A stretch of DNA of 64,000 bases from the NCBI RefSeq assembly GCF_020085105.1, contig NC_058052.1, positions 13,895,233 through 13,959,232 on the forward strand. The letters are read 5' to 3'. Below, piece after piece: positions 44,396-64,000 of the stretch. The notes beneath the pieces are model-generated. The model was not told the DNA's origin, searched no databases, and saw only the letters and a list, made by a program, of their open reading frames with translations. Every line of letters starts with the position of its first letter. Position 1 is the stretch's first letter. The stretch comes from Siniperca chuatsi (lineage: Eukaryota > Chordata > Actinopteri > Centrarchiformes > Sinipercidae). The position numbers and the translations under genes are program-made.

Positions 44396-44961
44396 CTCTT
44401 GGTTCCTTTAATTCATTTTCCTTTTGTCTTTTTCTTTTTTCACTCTGTTTTTGTCCCATTGATCTACTTTATTTTGAGGTTTTTCTTACTAGGTTTTTTA
44501 TGCTGAAGTACTTTTTTGTAAAAACCACACTGATTTGCAATCCTGATCACTTCTATAAAAAAGCATCTCTGCTGCATTGACGAACAAGGTCATTTATTTA
44601 TGACCTGAACTCTCTTTCAGTTTCTCACTTACAATCTAGTCAGGAGATAAAAATGACAAGATTCCTGAGGTTTGACTCCACCAACATTTTTTTGTTTGTA
44701 GAGGAGCTTCACTCCAACAAACACACAAACCTGACTCATGAGTTTGTGTGTTTTATACTGAAATACTTTGTAATCTTCATTATGTTTGAGACAACTGAAC
44801 TATGTAATGTTTACAAAACAGTGCCCTCCAGTGTTTGGGGACAGAAATGTGTGGGCCTACTCTACAGTGGGTGTGTTTGTGTGTATGCACATGCAAGAGA
44901 GAGAAAGAGACACTTTGGGGTTTGCAGATTAATGAACATGACAAATATGTGATACAAATAT

Positions 44962-44971
44962 TTTATTTATT
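44962..44971 (-). promoter_or_regulatory. Candidate plau polyadenylation signals
   Basis: Two overlapping minus-strand AATAAA hexamers (TTTATTTATT on the plus strand) lie about 355 nt beyond the plau stop, a plausible 3'UTR length. Confidence 0.5.
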
Positions 44972-45323
44972 ATAAAAAAAATGCTTAACAGCAGGGCCAG
45001 CCTTCTATAATAGGAAATGCTTATTAAATCAAATTAGATAAATAAACTTTCTAATAGCATACCTTCTCTTGTTTTAAAAAAACATTCTCTTAATGAAAAG
45101 TTCATGCAAAGGTAATAAAAAAGTATTATATGCAATAAAATATATTTAAATAAATATTCATTTTGAACAGTTACAGTAAATCTTAACTGTGCAAAACTAT
45201 TTTCACAGCTTATCAGCTAATCTGAACAAAACCAGCAACATGCTTGCATACACACAGAGCCTCCAAAACTGCTGCCAAATTTTCCTTTATGCAATGCCCA
45301 ACAGGTAACTTTCTGCCACAGCT

Positions 45324-47724
<2,401 letters not shown>

Positions 47725-48457
47725 GGTTTTGCTTCTCTTTTTTGGAGATATTTCTGTGTGAAGACGAACTAAAAAAAGGGGGGGAAATACAGAAATGGAA
47801 GATAAAAAACTGGAAGACTGGAAGCCCTCGTGCCCTTTTACGGAATTCAAGATAGAAACAAGTGTGACTATTGAACGGACACGTGACTTCTTTGTCTGGG
47901 TTTGAGTGTGCCCACTTAAGTTCACACAGTGTTACATTTCAGTTGATTACATGTGTCTATTGCAGAGGAAAGACTGTGCTGTGAAGGTTTTAATGTGAGA
48001 GCAACAGATAGAGCATGCTCACAGTGTGCTCTCTGTACTGTAAACATAATCTCTATCTGTACAGTGAGTGCAATATCAATTTAAGTTCGTTGATTACTGC
48101 ATAGCATGCGCACACCATTACATCACATTAGTTTTGCAGTGCGTACAGTTCAAACATTGAATTTCTAGATATTTCTAGGACACTGCATCAACTTGCTAAT
48201 GAACATATAGAAAATTGTTGCACAGTTAAAACTTTACTTTCAATGCACACTTTCTGTCAACAAACACTTTCATGTACACTGCATTACTTTTTTTTAGTTG
48301 AATAAGTTTTTAGCATAGAAATATCAGTCCCTCTGTGTGTTTGTGTCTTTTCTCCTATCTGTGCGGATGGTGTGTGTTATCCATAAAGTAAACTAAAACA
48401 ACTTATATTTTGCTGAATGTCACAGTCTATGAAGCTTTGTTAGAGATATGTTTACCT

Positions 48458-48640
48458 TTCTGTCCAAACTTGCAATCCCGATGAAGCTCTTTGTTATTTC
48501 TTCTAGCTGAGGTGACTGTTGTCTCCTCTCTGTATCCTCTGATATTCACCTGAGTTGTGGCAGGACTCGCAGTCACGCTGTTGTTTTGGTGTCGCAGTGT
48601 GTTCCCTCCCATTTAAAAACACACAGGCTACAAGTGGGAG
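48458..48640 (-). promoter_or_regulatory. Possible plau non-coding first exon and promoter
   Basis: On the minus strand a donor-like AAAG|GTAAAC follows 48458, and a TATA-like TTTTTAAATGGG lies near 48611-48622. Together they could define a short leader exon about 0.7-0.9 kb upstream of the signal-peptide exon. An acceptor for the coding exon is not clear, so confidence is low. Confidence 0.3.
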
Positions 48641-49204
48641 GGGTTTAGGAGAAGATAAGAAAACATCACTGGCACTCAATTGCTGATCAGCAAGTCTTGA
48701 CCAAAGAATTTGTCATCTCCTGTGACACACACACACACTTTACAACCCTCCTTGCCTTTAATACAGTTAAAAAAATAATATATCCAAAATTGGTCATGTG
48801 TATGAGAACTTCTGCAGCTGTGGGTGCAGAGAGCACATCCCATTCAAAGGTAGAAAGACAGTTTCGAGAATCATAAATAATCCATATTAACAAAATTTTA
48901 TTTAAAACAGTTCTTCCCATAACAGAAATTTGGTTTATAGACACTACAACATATGCTTATAAGAAACAATACTACTCTGTTAAAGGCATAAGATGATGTC
49001 TTAATGTACAACTGAAGTCTCTTTTGCTCTAAAGTCTAAGCACACTCAAGCGGTCTTGATGGCATCCGCTCAAACTGATATTTAATTCCTTGATCCCCCG
49101 TGTTCCCTTTAGATTTCCCCTCAAGAAACTGTAAAATTAGATTAAATTTAAACAACAAAAGGAAAAATCTGAATAAAAGAGTGAAGAAACATATCAAATG
49201 CAGA

Positions 49205-49544
49205 TGATTCCGTGCACCAGGGCCCACTGAATGGTTTGGTGAGTATGAAAATGAAGTGAATAAAATGCTACGGCCTTTACAGTCACCAGATCTCAACCCA
49301 GTTTCACACCTATGGATGATTTTGGACCAACGTGCCAGACAATGTTCTTCACCACCATCTCCATAAGACCAAATGGTATAATATAAACTTTCATCTTCTT
49401 TTCATCTTGTTTTTCTTTCTATCTGCTGTACTCAGGTCTCTCTTGCAAAAAAGATCTTGATCTCAAAGAGATTACCTGATTAAATAAAGGTTGTGTATAT
49501 AATTGAGGGAATGGAGGAATGGTGTTCATCCCTCCAATAGAAAT

Positions 49545-49545
<1 letters not shown>
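49205..49545 (+). mobile_element. Tc1-like transposase relic
   Basis: From 49280 the frame reads QSPDLNPVSHLWMILDQRAR and then stops at a TAA. SPDLNP-x2-HLW is the conserved segment of Tc1/mariner-type DDE transposases around the second catalytic Asp. A further in-family phrase (EEWCSSLQ) appears at about 49514-49537 after non-matching sequence, so the relic is interrupted and dead. Full ends were not found. Confidence 0.65.
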
Positions 49546-49580
<35 letters not shown>

Positions 49581-49585
49581 GGGTG

Positions 49586-49652
<67 letters not shown>
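49545..49652. repeat. Compound (CA)n-(TA)n microsatellite
   Basis: A (CA)n run to about 49571, a short ATATATAT-GGGTGTAAAT spacer, and then an (AT)n run of about 64 bp. Repeats such as this are expected to vary in length between individuals and are prone to assembly error. Confidence 0.95.
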
Positions 49653-49659
<7 letters not shown>

Positions 49660-52600
49660 TTCTGTATTTGTTTGGTCCATTGAACCACTTACATTGATTG
49701 AATTGGGTGATGTGCCATTTTTTTATGACTGCATCATTATACCTCAGGAAACCTTTCTTGTGTCTTTTGCATTATTTCCAGGTAATCTGATAACGCTGAT
49801 TTATTTTTAATCTGTGACAGAGGATTCCAAATCATATTAAGAGTCATTTCAGTTTCTGTAGATGTACCACTGCCGGTAATCACATTTCTAAACATCACAA
49901 TGATTAAGCTCATCCTCAAATCTTCATCTATTAAGCGGTAGTAAATTCTTTTATTTTTTCTTTACATTCATACATACATATAAAACTGATACAACCAGAT
50001 ATAACCAGATCAACAAATTCTAAAAGTAAGTTACTTTTCGAATTTAAATTTAAAACGTTATTATATTTAAAGCTATTCATAGTCTTGCTCCATCTTACAT
50101 TAGTGACCTCTTCTGAAAGCTTACTTTTATAAAAATAAAACTGTTTATTAGGTGTTCTTTTCTATGTGCTTTAGTGTATTTTTCCTGTAATTGTATGTAT
50201 TTTTACAGTGTGATTTTATTGGTGCTTGTGTTATCTGGGATGTAGGACTGTACCAGTCATATCTATCACTGCTTTCCATCTTGTGTTGGCCAGAACACGT
50301 CTTAAGGCTTTCTGCCGTATAAGTACAAACATGCACTTCACACAGGAAATAAGAATAAGAGTCGACATTAACCATCAACCATCCTTAATTTTTAAGGATG
50401 GTTGATGGTTAATGTTTATTGCTTTCACTTGTGCAGCACTCTGTGACCTCGTTAAGAAAAATGCTATATATAAATAATCATTATTCTTAGGTTGCTTAAA
50501 AACAGTAAGACCACAAAACCTTAATACATAAATAGATTTTTTTTAAATAACCCCAGGATGTGTTTATTTAAAGTGATATTGTATACTGCTTTAAATAAAA
50601 ACTCCCCACTTCTGTCAGTACACCATGCGCTGCATCTCTTGAATCATCTGCCTGTTACCACATTCAGACAGCAGCATCATAGACCACATAAAAGCACGTA
50701 TTCCTAAAACTTGACAGAATGATAAACTTTACCAGATGAGTGAGAAACAAACGTCTTTACGCCTAAATCTGGTTTGGATAACAGAGCAGCTGTTTTTCAA
50801 GACAACATTCTTGCACACTTACAGTAGTAATGTAACGCAACTTCCCCTAAAACAATAGGCATTGTTATGGCTTTTCCATGGGGATTTCTAGACTAAAATC
50901 TCTGACGCCTGTGTTACTCACATTTCCTCCTCTTTGACGTGACAATAGTCAGATATGACACCTTCGTGGACCTGAGAACTTTAAGGGAAGAAATAAACAT
51001 GTACGACATGCATGATGTCAAGTCAAGAAGCATGAAACAACTGAACTTCACACATTAATCAATTCATTTATTGACTCCAGTAGCCTTCTCTGATAAATGT
51101 CTTTGTTAAGCCCCACACAGGTGTTTTACCAAAAGAAGAACTACGTATTGCACAGAAATTAACCGACCCAGAAACACCCAGGATATTTGTGGTTGAAGCC
51201 AGCTGCATTCTGGAGTATTTGGTTTTCTGCCTCCCCCAGTCGCCCACCATATTGTGTCCTAAAAGCTCAAAACTCACCTCTTTGAGTTCCTGGTATCTTC
51301 CTCAACTTGCTCTAATAAATTTCCTCTAGATTTCTTTGTTTAATCTCTACAGTTGTACCAGAGGAGTGAGAGGTGGTGATTATATTGTATCAGGCACCCA
51401 CAGTTGGAAAATGTTACAGGCCTCAAGCATGAGTTACCTGTGAACAGATGATGTGTCTTGTTTTATTCAGGAAAAAGCAGACATCATCATACATACATAC
51501 ATTAGTTGTTGTTCTTTTTGATCTTAACTATCTTTGCTTCTTGCTCACAATAATCTTTGATATAGCAAGTATCCAGAATTAAAGTTTAAAACCATAAAAG
51601 TCCATCTTTGGTCAGATGGACTGACCAAAGGCACGGGCCCAGAATTTGTAGGTACACCCCTGTATGTATTTGTGTGTCACCAAGGTTTTTATGTGTACTG
51701 TGTTACTTCTTGTACTATCAGGGTCACATCCTGTACTGTAACATGTAGGAGCTTATATATTTCTGTAGAGAGTGGGAGTTTGCACATAGGAGACACAATG
51801 ACAGTTTTACAGAGAAAATAAGGAAGTGGAAAATTAGAAATACAAGCCTACTGAAACATAGTATGAAATTAGAATCTTCTAAAATACCTAATTAAACTGG
51901 GTTGAACTGTTAAACTCCAAGAAGGGAAGTCAATTCTTACTATTTCCTATTTTTAATTCTGAATTCTGATCATTAGTACTTGAAGCTGTGCGCAAAACAC
52001 CTCCGACTCAAACCCTGCCGGCCATTTTAACTGTCCTCTTACTCCTGTTTCTAAAGGGACAAACACAAAACCTGAGGAGCTACATTATGAGCCACTATAA
52101 ACCACTGAGAACATTTATTGTCACACCCTAAACTAATCACACTTAGATCACCTCAAGGGCTGACAAGATATTTCAGAACATGGGTTTTCAGCTTCTCTAT
52201 TCAATCATGTGATACCTGTCTGCTTCTCCTTTCCAGTATACTGAGAAAAATTCCTTTAAATAAAAAAGTGAGGCAAAACAGTACTGAAAAGCAACTACTA
52301 GGGCTGGTGTGCATGAATACATATCACTCGTTAATTTTCATAGTATTAATTGTAACCTATAGCTACTTTCAGTCTGAATATAAATATAAATATATAAATG
52401 ATTATCAAAGTGCTTCTTTGCTTTCAGTTGCCTATTCAGATTCACCTGGACATTGTGATATTCTGCAGAAAACAAACAGAATTGACTTTCTATTTGTGCA
52501 CTTGTGGAGAAAGCAAAGAGATATCAAATAAAATAAATACAAAATAAAATAAATGCCACTAATGGTTGAACACTTGCTAAGCAATGAACCAATGTTGTTA

Positions 52601-53780
52601 ATAAGTCTTTAATTGGATAAGGTTGCACTTTTGCATATTTCTCTGAAATCTAGTCTTGCTTCACAAACTGTTTCACATAGAGGGGAACAAACACAACAAA
52701 AGCACAGACAGTTGCAGAATTTTGTTTAATTTACCAACACAGCACTGGCCCTCATTGCATCAACCCTTACTCAATATTTTAACCATGTTGTCACATTTAT
52801 TGACTAATTGCACATTTCTCACTGTCATCTTCTGTTTAATAGTTTAAGAAATTCTGAGTTTTCCCTGATACGTCAAACCTCTGGAACCTTAAACCGTCTG
52901 TGACACCGAATCGAATCATATTCACCACAAAAACAAACAAGTCATGTGTTTCTTCTGCCAAAATGATTATGTCTGCACATGATTATGGTGATATTGAATA
53001 TTGCTCTCACTCTACCTTAAAGCCACTTGACTGTCATCACAGTGCACTCAAGCACATGTGAGAAAGTATTGCCTCACCATTGTATCCTATATGTTCCTCT
53101 TTAACCAACAGAAGGAGGTTGCATTGCACAATATTTATTAGCCTCATTACCTCTGCTTTCTGATCATATCTAAACACAATAATTATAATGTTAGATCATT
53201 CAACATTTAGCGGTACCATATGTTTAAATTGAGCTTGGAAAGCTGGTCAGCTGGAAAGCTGTCATTCCTTTTGATTTATGTCTGTTATTTTAAAGGCCCA
53301 TCTAGGGACAGGCATTGGAAATTAGCAGTAGCTATAAATGCTGTGATACACAGCATTGGATAATTCTTATGCAATTCTCTATGTATATTGTATCTGTCCC
53401 TATCAAATAAACATAACATGAAATGAAGATTTTAAAAAACATCATACTCAGGCGCTTTTAAATGCCCTATAGCCTAATTGTTCTCTTTAATATGGAACTA
53501 ATATCTATTGTGTATGGGAATTGTGTTTGCTGTGAATTTCTATGTGTTTATTTATACTTATACTGTATATGTATCTGTCTCTTTCAGTCTTTGTATTGTA
53601 CTATAATGACTGTCGGATCATGACCGAAGCTGTGCATATGGCACCATCTACTGAACAAATAAACACCATGCCAAAGTTTTAAAAAATATTCGTTCTTAGG
53701 TGCTACTGATGTTGCTTTTATGGTAAAAAAAAACAAAAAAAAAAACGACTGGACTGTTAATATTAAATCCACCAGTTCAC
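49653..53780. other. plau-chuk intergenic region without a recognised gene
   Basis: AT-rich DNA of about 4 kb with no exon-like pattern, no RNA gene I can recognise and only short shadow ORFs. It contains the perfect hairpin at 50365-50415. Confidence 0.5.
50365..50415. repeat. Perfect 24-bp inverted repeat with a 3-nt loop
   Basis: The left arm 50365-50388 and right arm 50392-50415 are exact reverse complements; the loop is TTT. A stem of this length with no mismatch is rare in old intergenic DNA. Confidence 0.9.
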
Positions 53781-53849
53781 ACTTTGACAGCTAGTTTGGG
53801 TAGGATGGGAAATCTCCCAACAGAGGGATTAGTCCTGCAGGAAGCCTCA

Positions 53850-54172
53850 CGTGTCCTGTCCGCTGCTGTTAAACCAGACACGCATGCGCAGAAACAACGT
53901 CTGCATGTCAGTCTGATACTTTCACTTTGCGCAGATTCCGAGCTGCCCGTGTCTCGCTGTAGCTTTCCACCCAAAACTATAACAAAAACACAACATAAAC
54001 TTTAAAGCCGCGTGTTATGGGCTGTAAAAGGCGAAAATTGGGCCGGTTCAACCTTCTTGCTTAAACACAAAGTTAAATAAGAAAACGAACCGTAAACAAC
54101 ACGGTTAGCTAACTCCGAAGCAACAATGTTCAGGCACCTACAGTAAGCTGCCGACGCTGAACTCCAGGACAA
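53850..54172 (+). promoter_or_regulatory. chuk: Putative chuk promoter and non-coding first exon
   Basis: A relatively CpG-containing patch (CACGTGTCC, CGCATGCGCAG, CCGCGTG) precedes a donor-like ACAA|GTGAGTTG at 54172/54173. The chuk coding start is at 54856 after acceptor-like AGs, including CTCTGCAG at 54670. This fits one or two leader exons; exact borders are not determined. Confidence 0.4.
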
Positions 54173-54855
54173 GTGAGTTGATAATGTTTGTGGAATGAGG
54201 TCTTGCTTTTGGTAGACTTTTTGTTCAACATAGTCAAGCTGTCTTTGAATTATGTGACTTCACTGAACCTAACATTGGCAATCAACAACAAATGTCTCAT
54301 AACCTTGGGTTTATTAGGACAGCTAACGCTACAGTAAGAGCAACATCAAGAACACACATGTGATTAAAGATTAAATAAAACTGCAGTAGCAGCAAAAAGT
54401 TATTTTCAGCAAGGTAAACGTGACAAAAGTCTGTATGCACCACTGGAATATAAAGAAACAACTAATACAATAATCTAACATTATAAGCACCCTTAAAATA
54501 GAGTGAAAATATAGGCTTTAATATGTGGTTGATATTTTAGCATGTTAAGTAGAGTGGGAAATGGTTTACTAACATTTGTGATATTCTCTAAAGAAGAAAG
54601 AATATTGTAATACATATTAATAAGTAGTAACACACATTTACTGTTAATAGTAACACTGTTTCCTCTGCAGATGCATAGAGGGCAGATGTGTAAATACTTA
54701 AATAAAAAGGCTTGAACAACAGAAGCCTTAATGAAGATCTACAGTGTAGTCCATAATGTTTCTGGACAGGGACAGATCATTTATTTTGGCTCTTTTTAGC
54801 TGAGGTCTTTAGCAGACTACCTGCGTTGTCCAGCGGCTGCAGGAGACCTCACACT

Positions 54856-62142
<7,287 letters not shown>

Positions 62143-62431
62143 AAACTGACCAAAAACTCAGTGTTATGAGTCAAAGATATATACTGTAAACAAGTGCCTT
62201 TTCAGAGTTACACTATCTGAAAGCTTTGTGATTCCATACTGTGTCTTTTACAAACATGTGATGCTGTGTGTGCTACAGTGTGTGAAACAGCATGATGTGG
62301 TAAGCTATTCATGTTTTAACTTAAATGTATATTATTGAATTTTAAAAGCTATTTCCAGCTGTAACCAAGACTTATTTATTTTACTGATAATGCTGCTGCT
62401 GACAAACTATGCATGATGGAATGTGAATAAT
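62143..62431 (+). promoter_or_regulatory. chuk: chuk 3'UTR, cut at the duplication junction
   Basis: AT-rich sequence after the TAG stop. No canonical AATAAA occurs; the best candidate is GAATAAT right at the junction with the second copy (62431/62432), so the real 3' end may have been separated from the gene here. Confidence 0.5.
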
Positions 62432-64000
62432 AGGCAGGAGCTGTAGCCGCTCTGCCACCGTGCACCCCTAAAATTAACATATAACACTCAAATCATTAAT
62501 ATGCCTCAGCTCTCTGGACTTTTCTCAACACTTAGTATTGTCACATTTTTAAAATGACGCACTTCACCATTCTTTCTTGACCTGACATGACTAATAATAT
62601 CAATGAAACCAGACATTGGTAGATGTTCGGGTAAGATTCTTACCTGATGAAAGTCTACTGACAAAAATGTTGTTAATTCGATAAAGTGAATAAAAGTGAT
62701 TGACGGTGAGCAAGATTTATGGTTCCCTCTCTGTTTACAGCGAGTTTTTGGTCCGACACACCTGTCATAAAGACTGGTGCGAGTACAAGATCTTTGCTGA
62801 TGTTTTCACCACAAAATACTTTGAAAGTTATAGCAAATTCTTTGAATTTGTTGTCCAAGTTAAGGTGGGAATCATGTGTCTTTTGTGAACTATGTGTTGC
62901 CTCAGTGAGGGAGACTAAGACACAGCTCCCACTGTCTGCACTGAGAAAGGTGTGGGGGGAAGCAGTCAGCTACATCTGCGGACTGAAAGAGGACTACATT
63001 CGCCTGTACCAGGGACAGAGGGCTGCCATGTAAGTGCACAAACACACACATATACATACACCCACACACTGAAACATCCTTACCTTGTGTTTGTTTATGT
63101 GTAGGTTGAGTCTGCTGCGTTACAACACCAACTTAACACGGTACAAGAACATGCTGTTCTCCCAGTCGCAGCAGCTCCAAGCCAAACTGGCTTTTTTTAA
63201 GACCAGCATCCAGCACGACCTTGAGCAATACACCAAGCAGAGAAACACCGGCATCTGTGAGTGCATATCAATCTCCTGCTGTGATACATAATTTAAGGTC
63301 ATCACTGAAGCCTTACGTGAGCTATCTGCTTTTGCGTGTTTTTCTGAAGCTTCCGAAAAATTGCTGAAGACCTGGCAGGAAAATGAAGAGAAGGCTGATG
63401 GGTATACGAAGGTAAGACAGTTATTAGCGGTAGTACTGTATAGTAATTTGGGTTTAAATGTATACTGTGCAAAATGAGTTGAATTATCTTTTAAAACCAG
63501 CCGCTGGGATTTGTACAAATCACAAAGCTGCCACAAGAGGTCCCCCCATGTACCTCAAAGTCTAATAGTTTATAGAAGCAGGGCTCATAATCTCTGCAAT
63601 TACTATTGACTTGAAGACAATAATATGGAGCCCCCAAGTCCAGAAAGATAATCACAAGGCTAACACACACAGGAAAATACATTCATACAGTCAATTTAGA
63701 GTCTTTCATCTCTTTCAGTGAAACTGTTCATCGATTACTGGACGAGAATCAGCGTTATCTGAGTCAGCTAACTTCTCTGCTGCAAGACGCCACCAAGGAG
63801 ATGGAGCACAGTGTCATGGTAGTATATTTGATTGACTTGGCAGAAGGCATTTGTAAAAATAATCTGATTGATTAAATATTATTAGTCACCACCACATATA
63901 TGTTCACTGTATGTATGTAGGTTATTGCATATTGACTAATTCCTTCGTAAAAACATTCATTTGCATTCAGTCTTTACTAGATCATGGAGGTTCACCTACT
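62432..64000. repeat. Downstream copy of the chuk 3' half with a 1.7-kb internal deletion, runs off the window
   Basis: Nearly identical to 58715-59729 (copy 62432-63448) and then, without a gap, to 61421-61974 (copy 63449-64000). The interval 59730-61420 is missing. Differences noticed are two extra G at 62954-62959 (six G against four) and GGACGAG at 63740 against GGATTTGAG at 61712. The copy continues past the right edge. Confidence 0.93.
62906..63818 (+). pseudogene. chuk exons 12, 13, 14 and 20, second copy
   Basis: Exon equivalents are 62906-63029, 63105-63256, 63350-63411 and 63719-63818. All four keep the reading frame expected for the family (LRKVWGEAVSYICGLKEDY, and HRLLDENQRYLSQLT). 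Exons 15-19 are absent. Exon 14 ends in phase 0, whereas exon 20 needs two preceding bases, so direct joining would read TGA at once. The copy therefore cannot make a normal C-terminus by itself. It may instead be the correct allele of these exons misplaced by assembly. Confidence 0.8.

Noticed and set aside
49419-49697. Open frames made of Tyr-Ile or Thr-His repeats
   Set aside because: Translations of the CA/TA microsatellite.

Overview
This window is vertebrate nuclear DNA, almost certainly from a ray-finned (teleost) fish. Short exons with GT/AG borders sit in AT-rich introns, microsatellites are abundant, and many interspersed repeats look like fish families (hAT-, TTAA- and foldback-type MITEs, an RTE LINE tail, a Ty3/gypsy LTR relic, a Tc1-like transposase relic). 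Protein similarity was judged from remembered vertebrate families; no search was run. Exon borders were read by eye from splice sites and reading phase, and in every complete gene the phases close exactly, except at two breaks in chuk.

Five genes are present: adk (minus, 5' end only, up to 3799), ap3m1 (plus, 5531-9102, 8 coding exons, 418 aa), vcl (minus, 13394-41816, 22 coding exons, 1125 aa with the metavinculin exon and 1066 aa without), a urokinase-type plau (minus, 45324-47724, 10 coding exons, 400 aa) and chuk/IKK-alpha (plus, 54856-62142, 21 coding exons, about 732 aa). Reverse-complemented, plau(+) vcl(+) ap3m1(-) adk(+) has the same order and orientation as human 10q22, so the block is old conserved microsynteny. 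Chuk, which lies elsewhere on human chromosome 10, is adjacent here.

Layout: 1-3799 adk alternative first exons and introns; 3800-5530 the divergent adk/ap3m1 promoter interval; 5531-10090 ap3m1 with its 3'UTR; 10100-11600 repeats (foldback MITE, RTE tail with an 18-bp target duplication); 11600-41816 vcl, with repeat-rich introns 1 and 21; 41817-44960 the interval upstream of vcl; 44960-48640 plau; 48640-54170 a gene-free interval with a Tc1 relic, large microsatellites and a perfect hairpin; 54170-62431 chuk; 62432-64000 a second, internally deleted copy of the chuk 3' half.

The genes share no operon-like function. Adk handles adenosine, ap3m1 is an AP-3 sorting subunit, vcl links adhesions to actin, plau is a secreted protease and chuk is an NF-kB kinase. 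The observations most worth a second look are the partial tandem copy of chuk, in which the upstream copy has two frame-breaking indels and the downstream copy is clean but lacks five exons (real rearrangement or assembly fault); the plasminogen activator, which lacks an EGF domain and has Asn in place of the oxyanion-hole Gly; the two adk first exons; and the divergent acidic metavinculin exon. I saw no convincing new multi-gene system.
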